Part shown: in pieces, positions 4,485 through 13,840 of the stretch
How positions within the stretch are numbered: the stretch's first letter is position 1
Layout: the number at the start of each line of letters is the position of its first letter
Made by a program: the position numbers and the translations under genes
The notes under the pieces: model-generated
What the model was told of the DNA's origin: nothing
Databases searched by the model: none
What the model saw: the letters and a program-made list of their open reading frames with translations, nothing else
Source: a virus
Virus record (IMG/VR): IMGVR_UViG_3300002145_000088
Location: 1 to 50,481 of that record
Direction: 5' to 3' (one strand)
Length of the DNA stretch: 50,481 nt

Positions 4485-5432
4485 CTACTTCTTGAATGAA
4501 ACAGAAGCCATGATCTCTGTCAGACAGGCAACTAGATTGATTTCTTGATCAGCGCAGAATGCTGACTTGTATCCATAGTCTGCCAAAATAAGAACCATCT
4601 GAGGTACCTCATTAACTTTATCTAAAAGTTCATCATATATTTTTCTAAAAATTCCCTGTGGATCATTATCAATATTATTAACAACCCAAGTACGCATCTT
4701 CTTCCAATCTTTTTCCTTTAAAGATGCTGTAAGTTCATTGATATTTAGATCACCAACACGGGAAAGAATACCTTCATCAATTTTTCCTGCGGTAGAATAT
4801 CTTTGCAACTCATTAATGATTCGACGATAATCAGGAAAGTATTTGACTAAAAGTGAAGCAATAACTTTTTCATCATAAGGAATCTGTTCATTCTCTAGAA
4901 TAAACTTAACTCGCTTCATGAATTTTCCTGCAATCTTAGGCTTTTCATCCTTGCTAAGTTTAAACTCGACAACTGCACATCTAGAATGTAAAGGTGCGAT
5001 AATACGATTCTTAAAGTTACAGGTAAGAATGAAACGACAATTACTAGAGAATTCTTCTATAAAAGCTCTAAGACCAGGTTGTGTACTATTAGCGTTTAGA
5101 TAGTCAGCTTCATCAAGAATGATAACCTTTGTCTTACCAGAGAAAGAAACTGTCGAGGCAAACTGTTTGATTTTAGTTCTCAGAACATCAATACCAGATT
5201 CTTCTGAACCGTTGATAATGATATAATCGGTACCTAGCTCTTCGCAGATGGCTCGAGCTACGGTAGTTTTACCCATACCCGCACCGCCGCAAAGAAGCAT
5301 ATTTTGAATCTCACCCTTCTCTACAAACTCCTTGAAAACTGCAAGTTGCTCTACTGGCAAAATGCAGTCATCAAGTTTAGTAGGACGATACTTTTCAACC
5401 CATAAAAACTGCTCATCACGAATTTCTTGCAT
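4485..5432 (-). CDS. 44: clamp loader ATPase gp44
   Basis: This 315-residue AAA+ clamp loader subunit (T4 gp44 is 319) opens the gp45 ring and loads it on primed DNA. Visible motifs are WVEKYRPTKLDDCI at the N-terminus, Walker A GGAGMGKTT, Walker B VIILDEADYLN, sensor 1 TCNFKNRI and the SRC arginine-finger motif HSRCAVVEF. The start chosen is ATG 5432 with GGAG upstream; a TTG at 5447 also fits the frame. It sits directly after gp45. Confidence 0.97.
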   Translation of the reverse strand: MQEIRDEQFLWVEKYRPTKLDDCILPVEQLAVFKEFVEKGEIQNMLLCGGAGMGKTTVARAICEELGTDYIIINGSEESGIDVLRTKIKQFASTVSFSGKTKVIILDEADYLNANSTQPGLRAFIEEFSSNCRFILTCNFKNRIIAPLHSRCAVVEFKLSKDEKPKIAGKFMKRVKFILENEQIPYDEKVIASLLVKYFPDYRRIINELQRYSTAGKIDEGILSRVGDLNINELTASLKEKDWKKMRTWVVNNIDNDPQGIFRKIYDELLDKVNEVPQMVLILADYGYKSAFCADQEINLVACLTEIMASVSFKK

Positions 5433-5450
5433 AATATAATTCTCCAATTA

Positions 5451-6104
5451 TTACATCTTTGAACTGGGTTCCATTGCAATCAAATATACCATACTACCAG
5501 TCTTACTACGAAACTCACACGCCATCTTTTGTGATAGAGTCACTACGTAGTCATCAGGAATCATCTTTAGATTCTCTGTAGCAATATCACAACTAAAGTC
5601 ATACTCACTCTTACCAATAATCTTCTTAAAGTTGTTAATCGTATCAATCTTCTTATCACCAATCTTCATCGTCACTTTACCATCTTTTGACACAATAGAA
5701 AGATTAGGTGCAGCCAGTAGACCTGCTACCTTAGTGATGTTTTGAATATCTTTTGATGATAGTTCAAAGGTGAAACGTGGTTCTAGTACAACTTCTTTTG
5801 CAGGTGGAGCTGGAAATGACACTGTACAATAAAAGTATTCAAAAGAACCCATATCATTCTTAACAGTAAGACTCTTATCACCAAACTCAATGTCTTGGTC
5901 ATCAGCAAAAGAAAAAATTTGTAGTAGAGAGTTTAGTTCATAGATAGCAAACTCTTGTGGAATTGTTTCTTGAATGTTAACACGAGCAAAGATAGATTTT
6001 GCTGAGTTAATAGTTGCCAGAGTATTACCTGGCTTAAAAATCATGTTTGGATTGATTGTCGCAAAATTCTTTAGAATTTGCATTGTAGCATTACTAAATT
6101 TCAT
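5451..6104 (-). CDS. 45: sliding clamp gp45
   Basis: The 217-residue product is the DNA polymerase processivity clamp (T4 gp45, 228 residues), which also couples late transcription through gp55. It begins MKFSNATMQILKNFATINPN, like other T4-type clamps, and keeps the two-domain length. It is the first gene of the replication operon and overlaps the DUF3310-like gene upstream by 4 bases. Confidence 0.95.
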   Translation of the reverse strand: MKFSNATMQILKNFATINPNMIFKPGNTLATINSAKSIFARVNIQETIPQEFAIYELNSLLQIFSFADDQDIEFGDKSLTVKNDMGSFEYFYCTVSFPAPPAKEVVLEPRFTFELSSKDIQNITKVAGLLAAPNLSIVSKDGKVTMKIGDKKIDTINNFKKIIGKSEYDFSCDIATENLKMIPDDYVVTLSQKMACEFRSKTGSMVYLIAMEPSSKM

Positions 6105-6421
6105 TTTCTATAATCCTTCTCGCTTTGTTTCTCATCTGTTTCAGGTAACCCTACTTCCATATCATGTGTATGTAGAAGCATTATTCCATAGTGTAACACC
6201 TTTAGAATGTCTTGTCGATTCCTTCCTGCCTTCTTTCCATACCTTTGTGCATATTTAATAATATTTCCTACAGTAAACCCCACACCATGGCCATTGTCTA
6301 TGATGAATTCAGTTGTCTGAATACTCGCTTTGGCGTAATGTTCACCATAAGTTTTATCAATATATTCTTTTAGTTCAGGAATTAGACGATTCTCACTATA
6401 CTTATAATCTATTTTCTCCAC
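6101..6421 (-). CDS. DUF3310-like small protein
   Basis: A 106-residue protein whose centre, VGFTVGNIIKYAQRYGKKAGRNRQDILKVLHYG, split here as VGNIIKYAQRYGKK and DILKVLHY, matches the DUF3310 pattern (GN-I-KY--R---K-----DL-K---Y) of phage nucleotide-kinase-like proteins. The frame opens with GTG; no ATG is available before the domain. Function is unproven. It overlaps both neighbours, so it is translated with the last glycan gene and gp45. Confidence 0.72.
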   Translation of the reverse strand: MEKIDYKYSENRLIPELKEYIDKTYGEHYAKASIQTTEFIIDNGHGVGFTVGNIIKYAQRYGKKAGRNRQDILKVLHYGIMLLHTHDMEVGLPETDEKQSEKDYRK

Positions 6422-7128
6422 GGTAAATTTTCTCCATATTTTTCCTGCATCTTTTTATTGCCTTCAATAAAGAATTGAGATTGTACTGAATCTGTTCTGT
6501 TACCTGCACGATAATTGACGGTGTACAACCCCGAGACATTACATTCAATTTTATTATGTCTTAGCATCATTGTCAATAGGCGATCTACCTCTGGTTGTTC
6601 TTGTGGATGTCTAGCTCTACGATACCAAAGAGGTGCCAGTTGTATAGCAATAATTTTTGGTAAAAAGTAACAGTTAACATCTACAAAGTAATCACCAATA
6701 ACAGATTCCCAGTTACCCAAACTTTCACAATCATCATTACAGATGAAGTTGCCTTCCATATCTGTAATCTTCCTGAGAGAACATGACCATGTACTGGGTT
6801 TAGTACATTCAATCAAACTTTCTACGTGATTGGGTTCTAACCAATTATCCTCATCTAGATAGATGATATAATCACCCTTTGCAAGAAAGGTTCCTGCAGC
6901 ATACATTCGATGACCATTGTAGTTATCTGTTCCTGTGGCATAGGGTAGAATGATTACATCTTGTGTGATATCACACTCAAAATCTGAATTTTTTAGATGA
7001 TGTTTTCCATCTATAAAGACAAGATGCTGAATGTTTTTATAAGTTTGTTTTTGAACTGATATTAGATTTTGTTGAAGATATTTAGAACAGGTTGTCGCTG
7101 TAATGATTGTTACTAGAGGAGTACTCAT
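6409..7128 (-). CDS. family 2-type glycosyltransferase
   Basis: This 239-residue protein is a GT-A fold transferase. It starts with LVTIITATTCSKYLQQNLISV, split from the typical GT2 N-terminus, has QTYKNIQHLVFIDG and the metal-binding DxD-type motif YIIYLDEDNWLEP near residue 95, followed by a WSCSLRKI acceptor region. It probably transfers a sugar from a nucleotide sugar. It is the last gene of the glycan island and overlaps its upstream partner by ATGA. Confidence 0.88.
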   Translation of the reverse strand: MSTPLVTIITATTCSKYLQQNLISVQKQTYKNIQHLVFIDGKHHLKNSDFECDITQDVIILPYATGTDNYNGHRMYAAGTFLAKGDYIIYLDEDNWLEPNHVESLIECTKPSTWSCSLRKITDMEGNFICNDDCESLGNWESVIGDYFVDVNCYFLPKIIAIQLAPLWYRRARHPQEQPEVDRLLTMMLRHNKIECNVSGLYTVNYRAGNRTDSVQSQFFIEGNKKMQEKYGENLPWRK

Positions 7129-8018
7129 ATATACCTCACATTATCACATGATTTACAAATACTACATTTTGAAAACTCAGGTGTTTCGTTAATCTTAATA
7201 AGATCAAGTAGAGAGTCGTTTTTAAATATACTTTCATAATCCTGATCTAGAAGATTACCAATAATATGTTTCAAATTATAGTCCATACAACATAATACTA
7301 TATCACCATTGGGTAAAAGAACATTTCTATCATAGAATGGTGTAGATCTGCATGTGAGTGCTTTGTTATGTCTAGGCGTCTGTTTTACTAATTGCCCCTC
7401 AATTTGTTTAATATCTAAACTATCTGCTCTGGTATGTAATTCTGCTTGATAAGATACTCGTGCAAAGTTAGCAACATCTGGATGAACTTTACCCGAACCA
7501 TCCATGGTCATTGCACCAACACCACATGAAACTTTTGTTGTAGCGATGATTGTAAAGCATTCTTTCCATTCTTCTGTATATCTCCAACCCTTCATGTTTC
7601 CGTTAGCATCAGGTAGATGGACACAAACTATTTCTACTTGACTATTGTATTTTTCCAATAGATTAGAAACACGTTTAGCTTCTGCTGACTTCATACCATA
7701 AAGTGTTGTGAAGATGGCTACTTTGAATCCTCTAAGTAGAGTTTGTTCAAGCATCTCTGTACAGTCAGGATTAGACCAAGGTTCTGCCATACCACTAAAA
7801 TCAATTCTTGTATTTAATGGTAACTTATCTAAAACAGTAGTTAAAGTTTCTACAGTCATATATTTGGTATTTTTACCATATGCTGTATGAAGATTTTTCT
7901 GCGGGCAAAAAGAACACATAAGAGGACAACCAACCATGGTGGTAATTTCCATAGCTGGACCATGTGGATGGTGTATACCATATTTTTCTCTGACTAAAGG
8001 AATAATAGGTCTGCTCAT
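7125..8018 (-). CDS. radical SAM/SPASM-like enzyme
   Basis: The 297-residue protein has the radical SAM motif CPLMCSFC (CxxxCxxC) around residue 31, which holds a 4Fe-4S cluster and S-adenosylmethionine. A C-terminal SPASM-like half has CRSTPFYDRNVLLPNGDIVLCC and the terminal CSICKSC, ligands for an extra cluster. Such enzymes modify sugars, peptides or cofactors. Its place inside the glycan island suggests a sugar or glycoconjugate substrate, which is inference. ATG 8018 overlaps the previous stop. Confidence 0.85.
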   Translation of the reverse strand: MSRPIIPLVREKYGIHHPHGPAMEITTMVGCPLMCSFCPQKNLHTAYGKNTKYMTVETLTTVLDKLPLNTRIDFSGMAEPWSNPDCTEMLEQTLLRGFKVAIFTTLYGMKSAEAKRVSNLLEKYNSQVEIVCVHLPDANGNMKGWRYTEEWKECFTIIATTKVSCGVGAMTMDGSGKVHPDVANFARVSYQAELHTRADSLDIKQIEGQLVKQTPRHNKALTCRSTPFYDRNVLLPNGDIVLCCMDYNLKHIIGNLLDQDYESIFKNDSLLDLIKINETPEFSKCSICKSCDNVRYI

Positions 8019-8944
8019 TTCCAATATGCTTTCTCAAACTGGTTGAATACTGCTTCATTTTGTGGTCTATCTATATCCAAAGGATATCTCCAGTGCTCAT
8101 TGAACATTTTAGGCCATGCAAAGTAAGATTTATTATTACCAGTCCATCTTGCACCTAAAAGACCAAAAAATAACTGCAAAGTACCGCAAATTGTAATTCC
8201 AATTTTACCTCTACTTTTAGCATGATTTGCTAGAGCAGGCGCCATTGCAGCAGCACTAACTAAAAGTACATCATATTCATAAGTATCAATTTGATTCATT
8301 AGATATTGCAGAGATTTATCCCATGTGTCACACCCAGGAAATTGTCTGTTATCCATTTGAGGATGAAATGGAGAGCGTAGAACATCAACAAGTTCAAAAG
8401 GAGTAATTTTATTCAGAGAATCGCCCCAAATAGATTCTCTGTTCTTCCACTGTTCCTTTATTGATTCAACAAAGGCGGAAACTACTAGTACTTTCTTACT
8501 CTTAAGTTTTTCAGTCCATGGATTTGAACAAAGAACGTCAACGATTTCTTTGTTAACAAGATATCCAGGATCTAATACGAGAATATCATCAACACCATAA
8601 AAAGTGTACTTATCAGTGCAATACTTTTCGTTGAAAGTTTTATTACTTTTTATCGCACCTGAAATGTCCACAAACCCCAATATATCTGCATCAAGCATTG
8701 CTTTATGATTTATCGGAGCCCATACTTCAGTAAAGTATTGTTTTGAGTGAGGAAATACTCCAGATGTTAAAGTTATCCAATAAAGAAATTCTACTAGAGG
8801 ATCTTCATTTTTATGAAAGGTTTCTAAAAAGTATCCCTCCATATTACCAATACGCACTACAGAAAATGGATCACCTGCATCAAACAAATCACCAATCTTA
8901 CTATTTAAATCTGTAAGTGCATTCTTATTCTCAACTATATACAT
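8015..8944 (-). CDS. GT-D-like (DUF1792-type) glycosyltransferase, putative
   Basis: The 309-residue product has SVVRIGNMEGYFLE near residue 30, resembling the R-x-G-(D/N)-x-E signature of DUF1792/GT-D glycosyltransferases, and a late segment DVLLVSAAAMAPALANHAKS and GKIGITICGTLQLFFG typical of that family's end. GT-D enzymes add glucose in serine-rich protein glycosylation. Assignment is from motif memory and is moderate. ATG 8944 has GGAG six bases upstream. Confidence 0.55.
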   Translation of the reverse strand: MYIVENKNALTDLNSKIGDLFDAGDPFSVVRIGNMEGYFLETFHKNEDPLVEFLYWITLTSGVFPHSKQYFTEVWAPINHKAMLDADILGFVDISGAIKSNKTFNEKYCTDKYTFYGVDDILVLDPGYLVNKEIVDVLCSNPWTEKLKSKKVLVVSAFVESIKEQWKNRESIWGDSLNKITPFELVDVLRSPFHPQMDNRQFPGCDTWDKSLQYLMNQIDTYEYDVLLVSAAAMAPALANHAKSRGKIGITICGTLQLFFGLLGARWTGNNKSYFAWPKMFNEHWRYPLDIDRPQNEAVFNQFEKAYWK

Positions 8945-8945
8945 G

Positions 8946-9662
8946 CTATACTCCAAAATATCTTGCTATATTTTCACGATGACCTTTGATATATCTAAAC
9001 AAGGTTTGTAGTTCAAAGGGAAGTTTGTTATAAAGATCATACATCTCTAATTCTGCTTGCTGCGAATTGTAGTTAGTTCCTCTGGGATGGTCGATAGTGT
9101 GGTTATAGTCGCGAATGACTGGTCTTGCTTTAAGAAAACTAAATGCTGGTAAAATTATATCCCATCCCCAACCCATTTTACATTTTTCCATCTCAATATT
9201 TGCAGCATGAAAATCCTCAATTATATTCTTGTCAATAAACCAACAAGTGCAATCAGGACAGGCAACCATCTTAAGATTATCATCGACAAGTTTAATATTG
9301 TTGATATCTGTTTTAGAAGAATCATACCAAGTATAGTCAACATTTGGTGCATAGATACCCCACATATACTTTTCATGATACATCAAAGCATCATCAATAA
9401 GTTTTTGCCAGTTGTTATATGATGCATCCGCCTGAACATGAAAAAGAATGTCACCCTGAAACAACTTTAGAGCCATTAGAAATTGTGCTGTAAAGTATGC
9501 ATCATTTCCAATGTTAATCCATTCAGGCTCATAATCAGTAACAGCATCATCACTATTGATGACTGTTACTTTTAAGCCATCAATTTTACTAAGTTGTTCT
9601 TCTTTTTGCTTAGCTTTTTCGTATTGTCTGGGCCAATTAAAAATAAATGAGTGTATTTGCAT
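8946..9662 (-). CDS. putative glycosyltransferase
   Basis: A 238-residue protein beginning MQIHSFIFNWPRQYEKA, with YFTAQFLMALKLFQGDILFHVQADASYNN in the middle (given here in part as GDILFHVQADASY), where QAD takes the place of a DxD metal motif, and WFIDKNIIEDFHAANIEMEK after it. The layout is that of a GT-A transferase. The start at 9662 is chosen over 9698 because it begins at the first strand of the fold and shortens the overlap with the GT10 gene. Confidence 0.62.
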   Translation of the reverse strand: MQIHSFIFNWPRQYEKAKQKEEQLSKIDGLKVTVINSDDAVTDYEPEWINIGNDAYFTAQFLMALKLFQGDILFHVQADASYNNWQKLIDDALMYHEKYMWGIYAPNVDYTWYDSSKTDINNIKLVDDNLKMVACPDCTCWFIDKNIIEDFHAANIEMEKCKMGWGWDIILPAFSFLKARPVIRDYNHTIDHPRGTNYNSQQAELEMYDLYNKLPFELQTLFRYIKGHRENIARYFGV

Positions 9663-10533
9663 CTCTCGATTCAATCTTTCTATATACAATTGCATCAAAC
9701 CAGTTCAAAAAGTTATCATACTGAAAGTATGCAGGTGGAATGTTGTAAAGAAACTTAGGTTGACTTACAATACGCGTATACAAATCTTCATCGTTATCGA
9801 TTGCTAGAATTGTATCGATACAATGATCAATTTCTTTATAAGCATGAACATTGATAAATGCTTGTGGATTAAAATCTAATGATACTGTTGGACTTCCCCA
9901 ATAGATAGGAATAGTACCAGCATAGAATGCATGTAGAATTTTTTCTGTTACATAACCTGGATGAGAACCACTTTCAAAACAGATATTGAACTTATGTTTT
10001 GCCAGATAATCAACCTTGGCCACTTCACCATCTAGATTAACATCGACATTCTTTAGATGTCTACCTGCACTGTTAACAGGTTTTCTAGCATTTAGTTTGG
10101 TAAAGAAAACGTTACGTTCTTTACAAGTACCATTACTTACAACAAAAGAACAGAAATCTGTCTTTTGTTGAATATGATTCTCTAGTATATATCCCTGGTT
10201 ATAAGGTGTTTTGTGAATATGTTCTAGAGCCCAAATATAGATCATGAACAACGGTAGACGATAATGCCAGGAATTAAAGTTATGATCGAAGGTAATAGCA
10301 TAATGGCAGTCATAGTTTTCAGGTCTACGATTCTCACCAGTATAGAAGATCTTGATACAATCATTCTTTGAAAAGTTTCGATTGTTAGTACCAAAGTTTT
10401 CATCACCAAAGATGAGAAAATCTGGATTATCATGATCAATTTCTATATCATATCGTTTAGACAATACATTGTAAAAGAAACTTGCTAAGTGTTCATGTGT
10501 ATCAGTAAATCCTAGTTTCAATTTAGATTTCAT
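9637..10533 (-). CDS. GT10-type fucosyltransferase
   Basis: This 298-residue protein ends with the GT10 alpha-1,3-fucosyltransferase signature: KFNICFESGSHPGYVTEKI followed by AFYAGTIPIYWGSP, the GDP-fucose binding loop, and then FNPQAFINV. The N-terminal half is variable, as usual for acceptor binding. Because the same island encodes GDP-fucose/GDP-colitose-type enzymes, the donor is likely made by the phage genes. Overlaps the next gene by 26 bases. Confidence 0.9.
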   Translation of the reverse strand: MKSKLKLGFTDTHEHLASFFYNVLSKRYDIEIDHDNPDFLIFGDENFGTNNRNFSKNDCIKIFYTGENRRPENYDCHYAITFDHNFNSWHYRLPLFMIYIWALEHIHKTPYNQGYILENHIQQKTDFCSFVVSNGTCKERNVFFTKLNARKPVNSAGRHLKNVDVNLDGEVAKVDYLAKHKFNICFESGSHPGYVTEKILHAFYAGTIPIYWGSPTVSLDFNPQAFINVHAYKEIDHCIDTILAIDNDEDLYTRIVSQPKFLYNIPPAYFQYDNFLNWFDAIVYRKIESRDANTLIYF

Positions 10534-11450
10534 AGTCTATTCAACTCTCTTTCAATTACAGTTTTAACATTTTCTCGCGAGTGATCAGTTACCAAATGAT
10601 AATCACACTTCTTATCTATACCATTTGACATTGATTCACGTTCACCACGACTAAATGAGATAATCTTTTTAGAAGAATCCATGAGATTTTGGTATGTCTC
10701 ACAAAACACAAATGGGCCTGAATTCTTACCTATAATCATATCACATTTGGTGCTCAAATACGATATCTCATTTAGATCACAATTGTTTAAACTTCTATCA
10801 TTCCATGGTGTCTTATAAGCATATTCATCTTTATCTGCAATGATATCATCAGTAAAGAAAACATTAGATTCTTTACAGTTAAATTTCTTAGTACAGATGA
10901 AATCTATGTCACTATACTTAGTAGCAAACTCCTTCACTTCTTCTTCTAATGAAGATTGAAATGATTGATTGGACATAGGAGCACCATTACATAGTAAAAC
11001 TTTCTTTGTATTACTTCTTTGTTCTAAAAATTTTTCGATTGTCTCTAGATTGAAAAAAGAGTAATCAATAGTAGGAAGATACTTAGCAACATCATTATAA
11101 GTTACTAAATGTGTACCAAACAAACTATTAATAGTTTCGTATATAGTTTCCCAACTTCTAGACAAAGATTGTAGATTGACTCCACCACATTCATTGAAGA
11201 TCTGTGAATGCACGCCGATCCATGTATTGATTAGTAAAATATCTTCATGTCTATAAAACAAATGATTTTGGGGTACTTTAGGTACTCCAGTTAAAGGTAT
11301 TTTTAGATCTAAATTTACTTTAGGATGATTGAAGTGCCAATACTCATAATCAACATTCTTCAATACACTTTTTATCTCACGTACAAATTCTTTATGAGTA
11401 AATAAATCACCTCTATGATAGTGATTGAAGAAAATAATTCTATTAAACAT
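10530..11450 (-). CDS. putative GT-B-like glycosyltransferase
   Basis: The 306-residue protein has no clear catalytic motif. It begins MFNRIIFFNHYHRGDLFTHK and has a second half with KKVLLCNGAPMSNQ, a Rossmann-like strand-loop, and CDMIIGKNSGPFVFCE, which resembles the nucleotide-sugar site of GT9/ADP-heptosyltransferase-like folds. Function is inferred mostly from being inside the glycan island. The ATG at 11450 overlaps the previous stop. Confidence 0.5.
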   Translation of the reverse strand: MFNRIIFFNHYHRGDLFTHKEFVREIKSVLKNVDYEYWHFNHPKVNLDLKIPLTGVPKVPQNHLFYRHEDILLINTWIGVHSQIFNECGGVNLQSLSRSWETIYETINSLFGTHLVTYNDVAKYLPTIDYSFFNLETIEKFLEQRSNTKKVLLCNGAPMSNQSFQSSLEEEVKEFATKYSDIDFICTKKFNCKESNVFFTDDIIADKDEYAYKTPWNDRSLNNCDLNEISYLSTKCDMIIGKNSGPFVFCETYQNLMDSSKKIISFSRGERESMSNGIDKKCDYHLVTDHSRENVKTVIERELNRL

Positions 11451-11787
11451 TATCAATACCTTTATACAACTTCACTGAATCTTCGACTAAACTTTTGTTT
11501 CGTGTAATGGCATCATCAACCATTAGATTGATTGCTTGCACAAACCGAGGTCTTTTTACTTTAAAGCAGATATCAATCTTGCGTTTTAATTCTGCTATTT
11601 CAGCATCAGATTTTGCTGCCTGTATTGCATCTTCTAACATCCAAGTACGAATGTGAAGAATAACTAATTTCTCAATCACTTCACCTAGATTATCTGTTGC
11701 TACATATTCTGTATCTGGTAGAGTTCTTTGTGAGAGAGTGTTTTTAACGGCTTGTCTGATTGCTTGTTCTATCGATAGTCCTACCAT
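11443..11787 (-). CDS. DUF4254-like small protein
   Basis: A 114-residue all-helical protein. LVILHIRTWMLEDAIQAA and IAELKRKIDICFKVKRPRFVQ recall the L-x-x-x-x-x-x-LW---D-AR and VK--ID--NQ-RN pattern of DUF4254 proteins from LPS gene clusters. The similarity is from memory and weak. AAGGA lies five bases before the ATG. It separates two transferase genes in the glycan island. Confidence 0.5.
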   Translation of the reverse strand: MVGLSIEQAIRQAVKNTLSQRTLPDTEYVATDNLGEVIEKLVILHIRTWMLEDAIQAAKSDAEIAELKRKIDICFKVKRPRFVQAINLMVDDAITRNKSLVEDSVKLYKGIDNV

Positions 11788-11789
11788 GA

Positions 11790-12677
11790 TTATCCTTCAC
11801 TTAATTCTTTTGCTATATAATGATCTATTGCTTTTCCTGAGGGAACACAATTAAAGATTCTTGCTTCATTTGCGGAGAGAATTCCCTGTACTGCTCTACC
11901 GTTTTGTGTCACGCAGTGATGTGAACCATGATAGTACGTAAAGTTCGGTATAATTCGAATCTTTTCTTTACTAGAGAATGCTTTTAGTACTATACCCGAG
12001 ACAACATGGTCACCCCATCTGTTATAGAAGAAGTCTGGATTTTCTATCAATTTGTTTAGAAAACTCTGCACTTCATTCTGAAGAAAGAACTTAGTTTTAG
12101 CAACATAAAGATTTGTATAAGGAACCCACAATTCAGTTTGATCGTAGTCGGATACTTTCCACTTTTCATTTGAGATAGATTCTGCAAAAGATGGAATAGT
12201 TGTATTTGTGAGTGTGTGCGTTTCTTCACAAAATCTACCAACCATATAGTCCAAATCATGTGATTCCATATATTCAAATATATCATAACTCAAATGATCA
12301 ATCAATGTATCTTCATCAATTCTAAAAATGTAATCAAATTCTTTACAATAATTCCAAATATGTACAGAATTGAAAGCACACATAATTCTGTATCCAGGAT
12401 GAAACCCAGAATCTTTCATCAAACTAGGATTGCAGTAACTAGGCCATTGAAAGTGCGTTGATACATTGACGAATCTAACATCAGAATTTTTGCCGTTTTC
12501 AATGATAAACTTCTGGTGATCTTCAGGAATATTTCCTTCATGGAAGATCACCAGAGGATAATGCTGTTTCAGATGTTTATTAAAATGCTCGTAGATATGA
12601 GCATTTCTCTGAATCAGTTTACCATACCATTCTTTTTGCTGATACCCTCGAGTTAGAATTACTATTGCTGCTTTCAT
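11790..12677 (-). CDS. GT15-like mannosyltransferase
   Basis: The 295-residue protein carries the markers of GT15 (yeast KRE2/MNT1) alpha-1,2-mannosyltransferases: GYRIMCAFNSVHIWN, DYIFRIDEDTLIDH with the metal-binding acidic motif near residue 117, and FFYNRWGDHVVSGIVLKAF, the strongest family signature. GT15 enzymes use GDP-mannose, the same precursor consumed by the neighbouring Gmd. It lacks an N-terminal membrane anchor. A eukaryote-type family in a phage is notable. Confidence 0.75.
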   Translation of the reverse strand: MKAAIVILTRGYQQKEWYGKLIQRNAHIYEHFNKHLKQHYPLVIFHEGNIPEDHQKFIIENGKNSDVRFVNVSTHFQWPSYCNPSLMKDSGFHPGYRIMCAFNSVHIWNYCKEFDYIFRIDEDTLIDHLSYDIFEYMESHDLDYMVGRFCEETHTLTNTTIPSFAESISNEKWKVSDYDQTELWVPYTNLYVAKTKFFLQNEVQSFLNKLIENPDFFYNRWGDHVVSGIVLKAFSSKEKIRIIPNFTYYHGSHHCVTQNGRAVQGILSANEARIFNCVPSGKAIDHYIAKELSEG

Positions 12678-13840
12678 AGTAATTCTCCGATAATCTTATG
12701 CAGAAATTCCATATTTTTGTAATTTACAAAATGATTATTGCCAATATAAACACCTTGTTTCTGAATGATATCGAGATTGGTGATCTTCTTTGTGGTTGTT
12801 AAATCGTATTTCTTTAGAAATGGTTGATCTAGTAGATTTCCACTTACAATGGGCCGATACTCGATACCATACTTAATAAAGATCTGTTTAAGTTTTCTCA
12901 TTGTATCTTCTGTTCTGCAGATAAAAGGAAAACAGAAACTACTAGCATAAGCATCATGGTTATGTGAGTAAAACAAACGATCATAATATTTGATTATATC
13001 ACAGTATCTTAGATAGTTACTATATCTTTGTCTATTCATCCAATCAAGACGTTTTAACTGCTCAATACCTAGAACAGCACAGATTTCATGGTTTCTAAAG
13101 TTATAACCATCAGTCATAAAGAGAAATTGTTTGTCTATATGTGGATGTGCATTAGCATACATATCAAACCAAGTTGATTCTCTTGCTAATCCATGACTAC
13201 GTTTCATTCGCATGAGATCATAAAGAAGATCATTGTTAGTGCAAACCATACCACCTTCAATAGTGGACATATGATGACCGAAGTAAAAACTAAATGTAGC
13301 ACCTAAACTATTTGAACCTCTCTTTACTCCAGAAGTCCCTCTTTCAGTGCAACCATGTGACTCACAAATGTCCTCTAAAATAAGAGCATTAGGAAAAATA
13401 TCTTTTAGTCTTCCACAATCACTTGGAAATCCTAGTAAATGTGTAGTAAAGATTAGTTTAATATCTGGATGTATTCTTGATATGTTTTTTGCTTCTTCAT
13501 AATCAAAACTAAAGTCTTGTAGATTAATATCACAAAAGATAGGTTGAAGACCTAACTGAATGATAGGTGCTACATTAGTCATCCATGTGCAACCAGGTAG
13601 AAGTACTTTATCGCCTGGTTGCAGATTAAAATGCTCTTTGACAGCAGCGATTAGAAGAAAGTTTGCTGTACTACCACTAGAGACAAATAACGAATGTTTA
13701 CACCCCAACCACTCACTCCATCGTTTTTCAAACTCATAAACTTTTTTGCCGTTTGTAAACTTTTTTGTGGTAAGCACAAATTGCGCCATTTTTAATCTAT
13801 CACCAAACGTGATAGTTTCACCCATCAAAGGCCATCTCAT
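12674..13840 (-). CDS. ColD-like GDP-4-keto-6-deoxymannose 3-dehydratase
   Basis: This 388-residue enzyme has the DegT/DnrJ/EryC1/StrS fold: FVSSGSTANFLLIAA near residue 52, the PLP-binding acid EDICESHG, and the active-site loop FYFGHHMSTIEGGM. The Schiff-base Lys of aminotransferases is replaced by His, the hallmark of ColD, which removes the 3-hydroxyl in GDP-colitose synthesis. RfbH shares a His in this loop but acts on CDP-sugars and has iron-sulfur ligands not evident here. Flanked by Fcl- and Gmd-like genes, ColD is the best fit; the exact product is inferred. Confidence 0.82.
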   Translation of the reverse strand: MRWPLMGETITFGDRLKMAQFVLTTKKFTNGKKVYEFEKRWSEWLGCKHSLFVSSGSTANFLLIAAVKEHFNLQPGDKVLLPGCTWMTNVAPIIQLGLQPIFCDINLQDFSFDYEEAKNISRIHPDIKLIFTTHLLGFPSDCGRLKDIFPNALILEDICESHGCTERGTSGVKRGSNSLGATFSFYFGHHMSTIEGGMVCTNNDLLYDLMRMKRSHGLARESTWFDMYANAHPHIDKQFLFMTDGYNFRNHEICAVLGIEQLKRLDWMNRQRYSNYLRYCDIIKYYDRLFYSHNHDAYASSFCFPFICRTEDTMRKLKQIFIKYGIEYRPIVSGNLLDQPFLKKYDLTTTKKITNLDIIQKQGVYIGNNHFVNYKNMEFLHKIIGELL

